Part shown: piece by piece, positions 1-7,541 of the stretch
Position numbering within the stretch: position 1 is the stretch's first letter
Layout: each line of letters begins with the position of its first letter
From: Sedimentibacter sp.
GTDB lineage: Bacteria > Bacillota > Clostridia > Tissierellales > Sedimentibacteraceae
Direction: 5' to 3'
Length of the DNA: 33,144 nt
Assembly: GCA_029256005.1 (NCBI GenBank)
Contig: JAQSYS010000001.1
Coordinates: forward strand, 1 to 33,144
Notes under the pieces: generated by a model
Seen by the model: only the letters and a program-made list of their open reading frames with translations
Databases searched by the model: none
Told to the model about the DNA's origin: nothing
Program-made: the position numbers and the translations under genes

Positions 1-65
1 CATTGGTTTATTGAATTTGTAAATTCCTAGTCCTATAGGTTTTTTAATAGTTAGTGTGATTTTAT

Positions 66-100
66 GGCGATACTCCCCGTATCGCCTTATTTATTTTATA
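66..100 (+). terminator. hairpin terminator reading rightward
   Basis: A perfect 8-bp stem (GGCGATAC at 66-73, GTATCGCC at 79-86) with a five-base loop is followed by a T-rich run (TTATTTATTTTA). It would end a transcript entering from the left of the window. That gene is not visible. Confidence 0.6.
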
Positions 101-243
101 CCCTTTTAAAATGCATTTAAACCAACTTTTTTTAAAAAATGTGTCACAAAAATGTGCTAAAATATTTTTTTCAACATAGCTTAAAACACCAATAAACGAC
201 CCCATGTAACACATCTGTAACACTATCAATCTAAAATTCAACA

Positions 244-267
244 TAAAAAAAGGGGCTGACAGCCCCT
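244..267 (-). terminator. terminator of the leftmost minus-strand gene
   Basis: The stem AGGGGCT/AGCCCCT (251-257 and 261-267) has a three-base loop. On the minus strand it is followed by seven T residues. It lies 14 bases after the stop codon of the 282-731 gene, so it closes that unit. Confidence 0.8.
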
Positions 268-281
268 AAACTCAATATTCC

Positions 282-731
282 TTACTTTAGCAAGTGTAGC
301 TTCCTTTTGTCTAGAAATTTTTGATATGCTTCTTCCTTTTCTTCTGCCTTGCTTTTCTTTTTAGTCGCTGGTTTTTTTTCCTCTGTACCTTTCAATACTT
401 CACGAATAATTTGAGGGGGGCTTAGCTTCCTAAAATCGTCAATCAATTGATAAATATTCAAATCTTTGGGAAAGGTTGACCGACTATATTTTATTTTATA
501 CGCTTTAATTCCCTCCTCAATAGTATTAAACATGTCAATCACTTCATCATGTTCGACTTCTACCGTTGTCTTTACTTCTGTTCTTTTAGCTTCATTTACT
601 ACTTGCTTTAAAGCTTTATGAAGCCTTGCGATGTTAGAGGTATTACAATCAACGCTGTACAATTTTGACACTGCTGTCAATCTAGAAACGGTCAAATCTT
701 CTAAGTTCCTAGCGATTTCATTATTATTCAT
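282..731 (-). CDS. hypothetical lysine-rich protein
   Basis: The product is a 149-aa protein starting MNNNEIARNLEDL. The frame is open to 764, but the ATG at 731 is preferred because the longer form adds an unlikely N-terminus. The protein has no signal peptide or membrane segment and is charged. The last 40 residues are lysine/glutamate rich (KKPATKKKSKAEEKEE), as in many small nucleic-acid-associated proteins. The family was not recognised. It is the last minus-strand gene, lies beyond the lysis genes and is separated from them by a plus-strand membrane-protein gene. It lacks the CCAATATTTAT element, so it is probably not part of the late set. Its leader carries a long inverted repeat (750-787). 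Confidence 0.65.
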   Translation of the reverse strand: MNNNEIARNLEDLTVSRLTAVSKLYSVDCNTSNIARLHKALKQVVNEAKRTEVKTTVEVEHDEVIDMFNTIEEGIKAYKIKYSRSTFPKDLNIYQLIDDFRKLSPPQIIREVLKGTEEKKPATKKKSKAEEKEEAYQKFLDKRKLHLLK

Positions 732-749
732 TTTTTTAAAATTATAACT

Positions 750-787
750 GTTGGGGTATAACAATAAAATATAACAAGCACCCCAAC
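750..787. promoter_or_regulatory. inverted repeat upstream of the 282-731 gene
   Basis: GTTGGGGT (750-757) and ACCCCAAC (780-787) form perfect 8-bp arms around an AT-only spacer containing two copies of TATAACA. The element ends 19 bases before the start codon. It could be an operator or a 5' leader hairpin; the sequence does not decide. A second small inverted repeat, GTAAC-TGGC-GTTAC, lies at 849-862 in the same divergent intergenic region. Confidence 0.45.
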
Positions 788-986
788 ACGGCTACATTAT
801 AATTCACACTTTAATAAAATCATTGTTTTGTTTTTTGTCTTGTTTTCAGTAACTGGCGTTACCATAAGCAAATATACTAAAAAACAGGCATATAGGCAAA
901 TCTTAGTAAATAAGGAGTTTTAAGAGATTTGAATATTAACATAAAATATGTATTTTATCGAGTAATTAATAATAGCCCCTATTCTC

Positions 987-1715
987 ATGGATAAAAAATC
1001 AGGTTCTTGGTTTACTAGGTTTAAACATAAAAATGAAAATTTAGCTCTTATTTTTGTTGGACTGTTTATTATTTCTACGATTGTGTTTGTTGTTGCAATA
1101 GCTAATAACCATCCTTGGATTACTTTTAAATTTAATCCAGAAGAATATGGAACTGTATCCGATTGGGTAATGGTCATTGTTACACTAGTAACAGCAGTAT
1201 TTTTGTATCAAACATTACGCTCTCAAATGACGGTTCAGAGAGACCAAAATCGAATTTCTAAAATTGAAGAATTAAAATATATTAGGGAGATACGACCAAC
1301 TATTAGTTTTATACAGTCTCATCGTAAAATTTGGAAAAACCTTGTGAACGACCACATTGATAATAAGCTATTAGCTATCGATTTAACAGTTACCATTACC
1401 ACTAATAAAACCTGTAGATTATCTTACCACGTTTTTACAAAGACCAAATCCTATCATAATTCTTTACCAAGACTGTTTAATGTTAGTGAAAATTCTACCA
1501 ATTCAATATCTTTTTCATTGAGGTTGGATGTTAAAGAGTATAATGATAACAAACCAGACATCGAAAATCTTATGTTTAAAGTCAAATATTTTGATTCCGA
1601 TGGAAATGAATATTTACGTACCTACGAAATGAGCTTCTCCTATATCGGTGGCGCTGAATATGTTCTTCTTAATATTGTTAATAATGATGACGAAATAGTC
1701 AAACTTGTACTCTAA
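987..1715 (+). CDS. two-helix membrane protein, candidate accessory (moron) gene
   Basis: The product is 242 aa. Two membrane helices are clear, near residues 18-40 (LALIFVGLFIISTIVFVVAI) and 60-76 (WVMVIVTLVTAVFLYQT). A charged coiled-coil-like stretch rich in Q, R and E follows, then a soluble domain of about 150 residues with beta-strand-like segments. The layout (two helices, coiled coil, cytoplasmic domain) resembles the 15933-16706 product and, loosely, putative AbiC-type phage-defence proteins. The sequence match is not strong enough to name it. It is on the plus strand, against the late genes, and its stop overlaps the convergent holin stop by four bases. A role in superinfection exclusion is inference. 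Confidence 0.75.
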   Translation: MDKKSGSWFTRFKHKNENLALIFVGLFIISTIVFVVAIANNHPWITFKFNPEEYGTVSDWVMVIVTLVTAVFLYQTLRSQMTVQRDQNRISKIEELKYIREIRPTISFIQSHRKIWKNLVNDHIDNKLLAIDLTVTITTNKTCRLSYHVFTKTKSYHNSLPRLFNVSENSTNSISFSLRLDVKEYNDNKPDIENLMFKVKYFDSDGNEYLRTYEMSFSYIGGAEYVLLNIVNNDDEIVKLVL

Positions 1716-2164
1716 GGATTATTAATTTCATTGTTTTTTGTCCAACTCCCCAAATATCGTTTCAATTTATCTACAATTCGTACTCCTGTATAACGCTCAA
1801 CCGTTGCAACAATTCCTAATAATTCCGCAATAATGGGAATAGCAATGACCATCTTAAATAGTTCAAATGCTTCTTTTATCAGGTGCATTTGTACACTGTT
1901 AACGGTTATTACTAGCACGGAATACATTATCAATTTGACTATGAAAGGTTTTGTTACATCCCATACTTTTGTCGTCTGCTTGTCTGCTTTAAAAAACCAT
2001 ACTCCTAAATCCATGAGGTAATCAACCGAAACCAAGAATATTAATAAAATATACAGCTCGTATACAGGGGCAAAAAAGGCTGAAATAAATAATATTAGCT
2101 TACTTATCAATGATGAAGTTAGAAAGGAGTTGATTACCTCTTTTATAATTTTTAAAATATCCAT
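1712..2164 (-). CDS. phage holin, holin-4 / toxin-secretion holin family
   Basis: The product is a 150-aa hydrophobic protein. An amphipathic N-terminus (MDILKIIKEVINSFLTSSL) is followed by three or four membrane segments, near residues 21-38, 38-53, 76-90 and 103-118. The C-terminus is basic (RYTGVRIVDKLKRYLG). Size, the D-x2-x-D-LG motif in the first loop (VDYLMDLGVWF) and position match the phage holin family 4 common in Bacteroidota phages. Its role is to form lesions in the inner membrane that release or activate the endolysin. It starts two bases after the endolysin stop and is therefore cotranslated with it. It ends four bases inside the convergent 987-1715 gene. Confidence 0.85.
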   Translation of the reverse strand: MDILKIIKEVINSFLTSSLISKLILFISAFFAPVYELYILLIFLVSVDYLMDLGVWFFKADKQTTKVWDVTKPFIVKLIMYSVLVITVNSVQMHLIKEAFELFKMVIAIPIIAELLGIVATVERYTGVRIVDKLKRYLGSWTKNNEINNP

Positions 2165-2166
2165 TG

Positions 2167-2688
2167 TTACCCTCCTATCTTAATATACTTTATACCATTA
2201 TTGATAATAACATCATTGGCGTTGTATTTGGCTATGGCTTGGTTAATCGTCAATCCAAACGTCTTTTCAAAGTGTGGTGAATCTTTAAAATTCCTAAAGT
2301 CACCACCCCAAAACCATCCTTTGGATTTGAAATAATTAACAACCATCATAAAATATTTATCTTCATTCCAACTTGCAGTTTCAAAGGTGCCATTGCCGTC
2401 TTTATCATAGAGAATTACAATGTCAAATGCAAGTCCGTAATTATGCCATGAAGAACCGCTGTTTGCATTCGTCACAATCTTACCTTTGGTGGTTCGACCT
2501 TGTGCGTAAAGTGCATTTTGCTCTTCAAATGTTCTTAATGTATGGGTAAATCTCAATCGTACACCTTTAGGTAATTTTGTATTGATTTCTAAATATTGAT
2601 TTCTTAGTTCGTCTCTTAATGAAGGGTGCATTAGGTTTATTCTATTGAGCGTAATTGAGTCCGCCCATTGAAGTTTTTTATCTTCCAT
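2167..2688 (-). CDS. endolysin, M15-family L,D-peptidase
   Basis: The 173-aa protein matches peptidase M15 (VanY/CwlK-like) zinc peptidases. The metal ligands are visible: SSWHNYGLAFD (His82, Asp89) and SPHFEKTF (His139). It cleaves peptide cross-links of peptidoglycan for host lysis. No signal peptide is present, so export depends on the adjacent holin. A TTG at 2697 would extend the frame by three codons, but it lies inside the CCAATATTTAT element; the ATG at 2688 is preferred. It is the first gene of the lysis unit and has its own copy of that element. Confidence 0.9.
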   Translation of the reverse strand: MEDKKLQWADSITLNRINLMHPSLRDELRNQYLEINTKLPKGVRLRFTHTLRTFEEQNALYAQGRTTKGKIVTNANSGSSWHNYGLAFDIVILYDKDGNGTFETASWNEDKYFMMVVNYFKSKGWFWGGDFRNFKDSPHFEKTFGLTINQAIAKYNANDVIINNGIKYIKIGG

Positions 2689-2696
2689 TTTTTCCA

Positions 2697-2707
2697 ATAA
2701 ATATTGG
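2697..2707 (-). promoter_or_regulatory. late start element, copy 1 (lysis unit)
   Basis: This is an exact copy of CCAATATTTAT on the minus strand, ending eight bases before the endolysin ATG. The flanking TGG makes this copy a 14-bp inverted repeat, CCAATA-TT-TATTGG (2694-2707). It is one of nine identical copies in the window. Confidence 0.75.
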
Positions 2708-2915
2708 ACTGACGGCCAAAAGCACGGAGAAAAGTAAAATAAATTAGTTTCACTTATAAAAGGGAGATTGCCGTCTAAAACGGACTACATAAGAAGCCAT
2801 ATAAGGCATTATTTACAACATTTAATATCATTAATCCATATCGATACAAAACCCCTTAAAAGGCTTTATTTATCTTTATATAGAAAGGGTAAAAATTGAT
2901 TGGTAATAAGGCTAA

Positions 2916-3158
2916 TTATTTGATTGTTTCAACGGTTAAAAGCTTTTCAATTGGGGTATCTAAAGCTTTGGCAATGGCAAATGCTGTACTGATTGAACAA
3001 TTTACTTTTCCTCTCTCAATGGTGCTTATCGCTCCATATTCAACATCACACACTAAAGCTAATTCATTCATAGTCAACCCTTTTTCCAAACGAAATCTCC
3101 TCACATTTTGTCCAAATGCGGTTATTAATTCTTCGTTCCGTGGGTTCCTCATTGCCAT
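2916..3158 (-). CDS. XRE-family HTH transcriptional regulator
   Basis: The product is an 80-aa single-domain Cro/CI-type helix-turn-helix protein. The domain covers about residues 12-66: FGQNVRRFRLEKGLTMNELA, then the recognition region around VEYGAISTIERG, and the closing ALDTPIEKLL. It lacks the protease or dimerisation domain of a full CI repressor. It is divergent from the 3235-4045 lipoprotein/membrane pair, and a perfect palindrome lies in the shared 76-bp region. The simplest reading is that it represses that pair and perhaps itself. It could instead be part of the lysogeny switch. About 200 bases without a clear gene separate it from the endolysin unit. Confidence 0.85.
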   Translation of the reverse strand: MAMRNPRNEELITAFGQNVRRFRLEKGLTMNELALVCDVEYGAISTIERGKVNCSISTAFAIAKALDTPIEKLLTVETIK

Positions 3159-3183
3159 TAGAACAAAAATTGGGATAATATAT

Positions 3184-3214
3184 TTTGAATTATATACGAC
3201 ATGTCGTACATTTG
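3184..3214 (+). promoter_or_regulatory. Bacteroidota-type promoter with palindromic operator
   Basis: TTTG at 3184-3187 and TACATTTG at 3207-3214 match the -33 and -7 elements of Bacteroidota primary-sigma promoters, with a 19-base spacer. The perfect 14-bp palindrome TACGACATGTCGTA (3195-3208) fills the spacer and overlaps the -7 element, so a bound dimer would block the polymerase. The promoter points into the 3235 gene. The XRE gene next door is the obvious candidate binder. Confidence 0.75.
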
Positions 3215-3234
3215 AAATTAAAATTTAAGTCATT

Positions 3235-3528
3235 ATGAAGAGAAAAATATTAACCTACACGCTCATAGGAGTCGTATGCTTATTGGCATCTTGCTCAAAA
3301 AATAATCCACAAGATTTAGCAAAGGAAGTATGTGATTGTTATCGCAAAATGCACCAGATAGCCAATCAAACAGGAAGATTAGAACAACTAGCTCGTTGCC
3401 AAACACTCCAACAATCCAACATGGCAACTCTTGAACGAGTCGGAGTAAATAAAAATTGGACTGACGAACAAGTTAAAAGTGCTAGAGACCAATTTGATAA
3501 GGTCATTGAAAACTGTAGTAACAAATAA
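3235..3528 (+). CDS. small lipoprotein
   Basis: The product is a 97-aa precursor. A type II signal peptide with hydrophobic core (YTLIGVVCLLASC) carries the lipobox LASC, predicting lipidation at Cys20. The mature part is about 78 residues, helical and charged, with cysteines in CDC (near residues 33-35), at ARC and near the end (ENC) that could form disulfides. The family was not recognised, but small Cys-containing lipoproteins like this occur in Bacteroidota. It is the first gene of a two-gene plus-strand operon under the operator-bearing promoter, ending one base before the next ATG. A surface role such as superinfection exclusion is inference. Confidence 0.8.
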   Translation: MKRKILTYTLIGVVCLLASCSKNNPQDLAKEVCDCYRKMHQIANQTGRLEQLARCQTLQQSNMATLERVGVNKNWTDEQVKSARDQFDKVIENCSNK

Positions 3529-3529
3529 T

Positions 3530-4045
3530 ATGGAACTATTAGGCAACGAAAAAGAGGTTTTAACTATCCAAATCAATCACGAAAGATTTAAGTTAACAGA
3601 CAAAAGACTGCTATATAAAAATGGCTCCCAAGAAGCCTTCATAGGTATCAATGAGGTACGTGGAGCGAATTTGACCGAGCAAGAAGGCAAACAGTATACT
3701 TACAATTACAGTTCCTCCAAAGTTGCAATCGGTACTACTGTCGTGGCTTGTCTAATTATATTCGTATACAATGTATTAGCTAATGACGATGGGGGTATCA
3801 GTGGTGCAATTGTTGGTTCTATTGGGGGGAGTTTTTTCGGAATTTTCTACGGTATTGCAATTGGGGCAATAGTGGGCTTAATAGCTTATATTATCCAAGA
3901 ATTGAGCGCAAACAAAGTCAAATTGGTGCATTTCACGATAACACAAAAAGACGGTAATTATTGGTATGACGGCCTTCGAAGCGACAGCCATCGCCAAGCA
4001 TTAAACAAATTAAAAGAACATATCAATTCCTGCATCTACCAGTAG
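3530..4045 (+). CDS. glycine-rich membrane protein paired with the lipoprotein
   Basis: The product is 171 aa, starting MELLGNEKEV one base after the lipoprotein stop. Residues 1-58 look like a small beta-rich soluble domain (KLTDKRLLYKNGSQEAFIGI). Then come a membrane helix (VAIGTTVVACLIIFVYNVL) and a glycine-zipper-like hydrophobic region (GAIVGSIGGSFFGIFYGIAI) continuing to about residue 128. A short soluble tail ends the protein. Glycine zippers pack helices tightly and occur in pore-forming or membrane-remodelling proteins. The function is not recognised. The tight coupling says it works with the lipoprotein, and the operon is closed by the hairpin at 4051-4074. Confidence 0.75.
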   Translation: MELLGNEKEVLTIQINHERFKLTDKRLLYKNGSQEAFIGINEVRGANLTEQEGKQYTYNYSSSKVAIGTTVVACLIIFVYNVLANDDGGISGAIVGSIGGSFFGIFYGIAIGAIVGLIAYIIQELSANKVKLVHFTITQKDGNYWYDGLRSDSHRQALNKLKEHINSCIYQ

Positions 4046-4050
4046 CATAA

Positions 4051-4074
4051 AAGCCCCTTAGTTATGAGGGGCTT
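4051..4074. terminator. bidirectional terminator between convergent genes
   Basis: The 8-bp stem AAGCCCCT (4051-4058) / AGGGGCTT (4067-4074) has an 8-base loop. It is followed by TTGTATTTTT rightward and TTTTATG leftward. It ends the 3235-4045 operon, and the stop codon of the convergent 4062-4409 gene lies in its loop. Confidence 0.8.
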
Positions 4075-4409
4075 TGTATTTTTATTGATTTACTAGCTTG
4101 AAATCCCGTTCTTAATCGGCCGTATTCTTCCAGAACGAATAATAAGTACTTTTGGAGCGATTTACTTTGCTTTTTGGAGATGGTGAAACTAAAATCTGTC
4201 CCAAAACTATAAGGATTTTGTTTACTATTTAACTCTCCCCATACCTTATTCCATCTATTTTTCGTATCATCATCGCCCACAGTTTTTGAAGCAAAATATG
4301 CTGTTTCCCAATGGCTTTCATTTTCAACAAATGAATCTCTAGCATTTCTAACATCCAAAAAAAGAACGTCATGTAGTTTTACTAGCTTTTCTCTATAATA
4401 TGTACTCAT
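4062..4409 (-). CDS. hypothetical protein
   Basis: The product is 115 aa from the ATG at 4409 (MSTYYREKLVKLHDV). The frame stays open to 4457, but that would overlap the preceding gene by more than 40 bases, whereas 4409 leaves a five-base gap. The protein is soluble, helical and rich in aromatic residues and serine/lysine (for example FTISKKQSKSLQKYLLFVLE). The family was not recognised. It forms a pair with 4415-4606 and sits between a moron-like operon and the tail-completion gene. It ends within a terminator and lacks the late start element. Confidence 0.6.
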   Translation of the reverse strand: MSTYYREKLVKLHDVLFLDVRNARDSFVENESHWETAYFASKTVGDDDTKNRWNKVWGELNSKQNPYSFGTDFSFTISKKQSKSLQKYLLFVLEEYGRLRTGFQASKSIKIQSPS

Positions 4410-4414
4410 ACATC

Positions 4415-4606
4415 CTAATTTGTATCCATCCTTCTTTCCACGTTTACAATTTCCCAATCATTACCATATAATTCTGCTGTAATCTTCCAGTTTGAATTTT
4501 GATGATTAAATAAAAACGATAACCTATCTCTTTTCTCATTCGCAACCAGTTTGTCTAAGGTTGGTTTCGCTAATCTCGCTACCTCTTCATTGCTTAAATT
4601 TCCCAT
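4415..4606 (-). CDS. hypothetical small protein
   Basis: The product is 63 aa, starting MGNLSNEEVARLAKPTLDKL, with a helical N-terminal half and a beta-rich C-terminal half (WKITAELYGNDWEIVNVERR). It probably forms a two-gene unit with 4062-4409. The upstream bases (4607-4661) contain several TACTAAA repeats and a block resembling sequence upstream of the 15933-16706 moron. Function unknown. Confidence 0.5.
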   Translation of the reverse strand: MGNLSNEEVARLAKPTLDKLVANEKRDRLSFLFNHQNSNWKITAELYGNDWEIVNVERRMDTN

Positions 4607-4685
4607 ATTTACTAAATTAAATTAATACTAAATTACTAAAAATACTAGCAATCACATACAAGAGATTGAATGTAAGTTCTCCACA

Positions 4686-5114
4686 TTATTGATTTAGCAA
4701 TATATTCAAACAGTTATTGCGAAATGAATTAAAAGTGACAGTAAATACGTTCCCCGAACACATGTCTCCGAAATTGTCGCTAAAAGGAACAACCGAGACA
4801 TTACCGTTAATTTCTAAATCGTTGTGATTTTCGAGGAATTTTAAAAAATCCTGTGCTATCTCATTGGTAGCGTCGATAACGTCAAATTCCGTAATCTCGT
4901 CCGATAAGTCCATAATTGCAAATTCCCAAATCGTTGCATTATCATTACCTGCATTAAAATTTGACTTCACGTATTCGAAGTTCAACAATGGGTATTGAAG
5001 TTTTCTGTAAGTCGCTAATTTATCACTATCCCCGAATTTTACATCATTTACCATCGGATGTTGAGCAAAATATTCTTCAATAATATTTCTAATATATTTA
5101 AGGTTTCTAACCAT
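4686..5114 (-). CDS. tail-completion / head-tail joining protein (probable)
   Basis: The product is 142 aa. It has an N-terminal helix (NLKYIRNIIEEYFAQHP), a central beta region (LLNFEYVKSN, IWEFAIMDLS) and a helix (DATNEIAQDFLKFLE), then closing strands. Size, layout and position just after the connector fit the minor tail or tail-completion proteins that cap the tail under the head. There are no diagnostic residues. It overlaps the connector gene by eight bases, so the two are translationally coupled. It is the last gene of the portal unit. Confidence 0.5.
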   Translation of the reverse strand: MVRNLKYIRNIIEEYFAQHPMVNDVKFGDSDKLATYRKLQYPLLNFEYVKSNFNAGNDNATIWEFAIMDLSDEITEFDVIDATNEIAQDFLKFLENHNDLEINGNVSVVPFSDNFGDMCSGNVFTVTFNSFRNNCLNILLNQ

Positions 5115-5670
5115 AATACCCCCTCCTATAATAGTTTACTTTGCTTGCTCTTTCTCTATAGTATTGTGATGAATAGTCGATATTGTCACCCAAATAAATG
5201 TTCATGCTGTTGAATGTACTGTCAGCATCTATTGATGTATTTGTTGTTTCATCTTTGTCAGTTGCAAAATATTTGATAAGGCGTGTCTTATAACCATCCA
5301 TTTTTTGTTTTACTGTCTGGACCGCTGAATCTTTATCTTTAATTGGTAAAGCGGATAAGCTTGCATCAGTGCTGACATTGATACCTTTATTATTGATTTT
5401 TAAGTGCAAATAATCGATTCCATACGCTATAGTAGCATATATCAAAAACGGCTCAATAACTTCATCAAGAACATAATTGTCTGTATCTGTTGTGCTATCT
5501 TCTGCAATCTTGGTTCTCATTGATGCTATATATTCAGCACCAATAAGCGGTTCTAACTCCAAATCGGTTGCTTCATTCAATGCTATTTGAATGATATTTT
5601 CGTCAATGTTTTTTGGCAAAACACTATTGTTTTTTATTGATTGTATTGATATTAAATTTACTTTGTCCAT
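5107..5670 (-). CDS. head-tail connector, DUF6712-like
   Basis: The product is 187 aa from the ATG at 5670 (MDKVNLISIQSIKNNSVLPK), two bases after the portal stop; a frame extension to 5715 would lie inside the portal gene. The N-terminal pattern (binding to an early residue stretch, ENIIQIALNEATDLELEPLIGAEY, split here as a helix followed by PLIGAEY) is typical of Bacteroidota phage connector proteins. Such proteins form the ring between portal and tail. The C-terminus is tyrosine/arginine rich (SQYYRERASKVNYYRRGYYG). Position after portal supports the call. Confidence 0.6.
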   Translation of the reverse strand: MDKVNLISIQSIKNNSVLPKNIDENIIQIALNEATDLELEPLIGAEYIASMRTKIAEDSTTDTDNYVLDEVIEPFLIYATIAYGIDYLHLKINNKGINVSTDASLSALPIKDKDSAVQTVKQKMDGYKTRLIKYFATDKDETTNTSIDADSTFNSMNIYLGDNIDYSSQYYRERASKVNYYRRGYYG

Positions 5671-5672
5671 TG

Positions 5673-7541
5673 TTATATTTTGATTGTTTTCACAGGTACC
5701 CACGTATGGCGACAATGTTTATTTACAACGCCTGTCTTTTTATTTTTCCAATATCCTCCGCAATGTTCCATCACATTATATCCGAATGCAAGTGAAAATT
5801 TTTGAATGTCCGATGCACTGAAATACTTGTTAGAATTAATTACAGCTTCACAAAAGTGTCTTGTTGTTGGGATAATTGTATTACCGTCAGCATCATCTCT
5901 TTTTTGATAATCATACCATACCTCAATTTTATTAGCATTGTTAATGCTTGACGGTGCAGTATGGATTATGTTATTTGCTGTATTGGTTTTTGCATTAATC
6001 AACCCTGCATTTTTAAGCAATTCTATCGCATTCTGTACCTCTTGCTTTGTGATATTTTGGTTCAGTTCTTTACCAATTTTGATAGCAATTTCATCAAGTG
6101 CCATACCCTCAATCTTGTTGTCTAACAAATACTCTTCAATTGAATTGTAATTTGATGCAAAATCATAATGACCACACCCCGAAAATTTAGCTTTACCAAT
6201 TAATACAAATTCCTCTTTGTTCGTGCCTAAATGCTTTACTTTCTCGAAGTCCTCAATTGTAGCTGAATAAGATTCTATTTCATCGTCATCTTTTTTTTTA
6301 TCATCGGAAAATGATTTGTTAGTAGCTAACATTAAAGATTGATTAATTGTCAACAACTTATCACCATCAGCTAACGGCTCTAAGCCTGCTTCACTTCTAA
6401 GTTCATTTAAGGTCATTATCTTTTCTTTAGTGGCTGAATCCAATTCAGGTTTGAAAAGTCTTTCTTTATCTTTAAGGTCAATGATTGGCAATCGGTCATC
6501 GGCCTGGAATAATTTATTAAATGCGTTAACAATCTCAATACGCTTGTCTTTCACGTAATTGTTTTTAAATAATTGATATGCAATTTCAAGTTCTGCACCA
6601 TTACCCCCTAAAGTATTACCTTCGTTCTCAACACCAAATAAAATTGATGATGTTGCTTGGTGTGCTGATAAGATATTACGTTCAGTTTTCTTGATTACTT
6701 CAATTAGTTTACTTGCATAATCGTCCGCTTCAATGGTGTCTATTTCCATAGCTTGCCCTTGTGGCGAATTGAATTCCACAAGCAAATTTTCACCATCTGC
6801 ACCCGAAAATATATCACGGAATTTTTTAGTTATAATGCGTTGTTGGTCTTCTGATACCTGACCGTTAAAAGTCTTGATAACTTTAGTTAATGAAAATCCA
6901 TTTGCAACGTTATTTTTGAAAAGCGTTGTGACTAACATGTCTGTAACCGCTGATTCGATACATTTATAATCGGCTGTCGGATATGTGTTATTCACACTTA
7001 CATTGTATGAGTTAAAATAAAATATTTTAGGTTCTGTTGAATCGTTCGACTTTGGAAAATACTTTGGATAAGACAATACAGTCCTTGGTGTATTTTTCCA
7101 ATCTTTGTTAACAAAAAAGGTTGTTTTTGAATTGTTCAAACGTACATGATGTAGCGGAACATGATAGTAATTAAAAGGCTCGCCCAATTGGTTAAATGTA
7201 ACTTCAACAGCAAAAGCATTAAAGTAAACCAAGTCATTAATACATTTTTTAATCAATTCCGATAGGGAATCATCTTCATTAACTTGGATTTCGTTCAAAA
7301 ACTCCCCTGATTTTTTATCGATTAGGCCATCACCATATATATAGTTTGATTTACTATTCAAAATTGAACCGTGTAACGATGATTTATCCGCAATATCAAT
7401 TAAAAAATTAGGATACAGATTGTCTTCTCCCCAGTTGACGTGTCTATCGTTATTGTTTTGTTTTGGTTCTATTGGTTGAGGAGTAATGAACCTCGCAAAG
7501 TTTTCTATTTTTATGTTATAATCGTTATTTTTTTCGTCCAT
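5673..7541 (-). CDS. portal protein with C-terminal Mu gpF-like extension
   Basis: The product is 622 aa. Residues 1 to about 410 follow the layout of Bacteroidota phage portals: a WGEDNLYPNFLIDIA start, SILNSKSNYIYGDG, the FNAFAVEVTFNQLGEP strand, the NILSAHQATSSILFG clip/stem region and TLNELRSEAGLEPLADGD. Residues 440-510 contain a winged-helix-like stretch (SIEEYLLDN to ELLKNAGLINAK). The last 80 residues (TTRHFCEAVI, CGGYWKNKKTG, CRHTWVPV) resemble the C-terminal end of minor head proteins of the Mu gpF type. The fusion places portal and head-morphogenesis functions in one chain. It overlaps the 108-aa gene upstream by 17 bases. Confidence 0.8.
   Translation of the reverse strand: MDEKNNDYNIKIENFARFITPQPIEPKQNNNDRHVNWGEDNLYPNFLIDIADKSSLHGSILNSKSNYIYGDGLIDKKSGEFLNEIQVNEDDSLSELIKKCINDLVYFNAFAVEVTFNQLGEPFNYYHVPLHHVRLNNSKTTFFVNKDWKNTPRTVLSYPKYFPKSNDSTEPKIFYFNSYNVSVNNTYPTADYKCIESAVTDMLVTTLFKNNVANGFSLTKVIKTFNGQVSEDQQRIITKKFRDIFSGADGENLLVEFNSPQGQAMEIDTIEADDYASKLIEVIKKTERNILSAHQATSSILFGVENEGNTLGGNGAELEIAYQLFKNNYVKDKRIEIVNAFNKLFQADDRLPIIDLKDKERLFKPELDSATKEKIMTLNELRSEAGLEPLADGDKLLTINQSLMLATNKSFSDDKKKDDDEIESYSATIEDFEKVKHLGTNKEEFVLIGKAKFSGCGHYDFASNYNSIEEYLLDNKIEGMALDEIAIKIGKELNQNITKQEVQNAIELLKNAGLINAKTNTANNIIHTAPSSINNANKIEVWYDYQKRDDADGNTIIPTTRHFCEAVINSNKYFSASDIQKFSLAFGYNVMEHCGGYWKNKKTGVVNKHCRHTWVPVKTIKI

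Larger units (their letters stand above)
1..281. other. left edge, no supported gene
   Basis: No convincing gene is visible here. A 60-codon minus-strand frame exists, but it begins inside a terminator hairpin and has no recognisable content. The stretch holds two hairpins, listed separately, and one AAATTCCT octamer at 21-28. The phage may continue to the left. Confidence 0.5.

Noticed and set aside
62..244. 60-codon minus-strand frame at the left edge
   Set aside because: It starts at the edge of a terminator, spans another hairpin and has no recognisable protein content or initiation signal.
920..1177. 85-codon minus-strand frame opposite the 987 gene
   Set aside because: It is a shadow of the two-helix membrane gene; hydrophobicity is explained by the opposite frame and there is no start context.
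2695..2697. TTG start for the endolysin (and TTG at 10097 for the scaffold)
   Set aside because: Both TTG codons belong to the TATTGG end of the palindromic start-element copies. ATG codons lie six to three codons downstream at the spacing seen for other copies.
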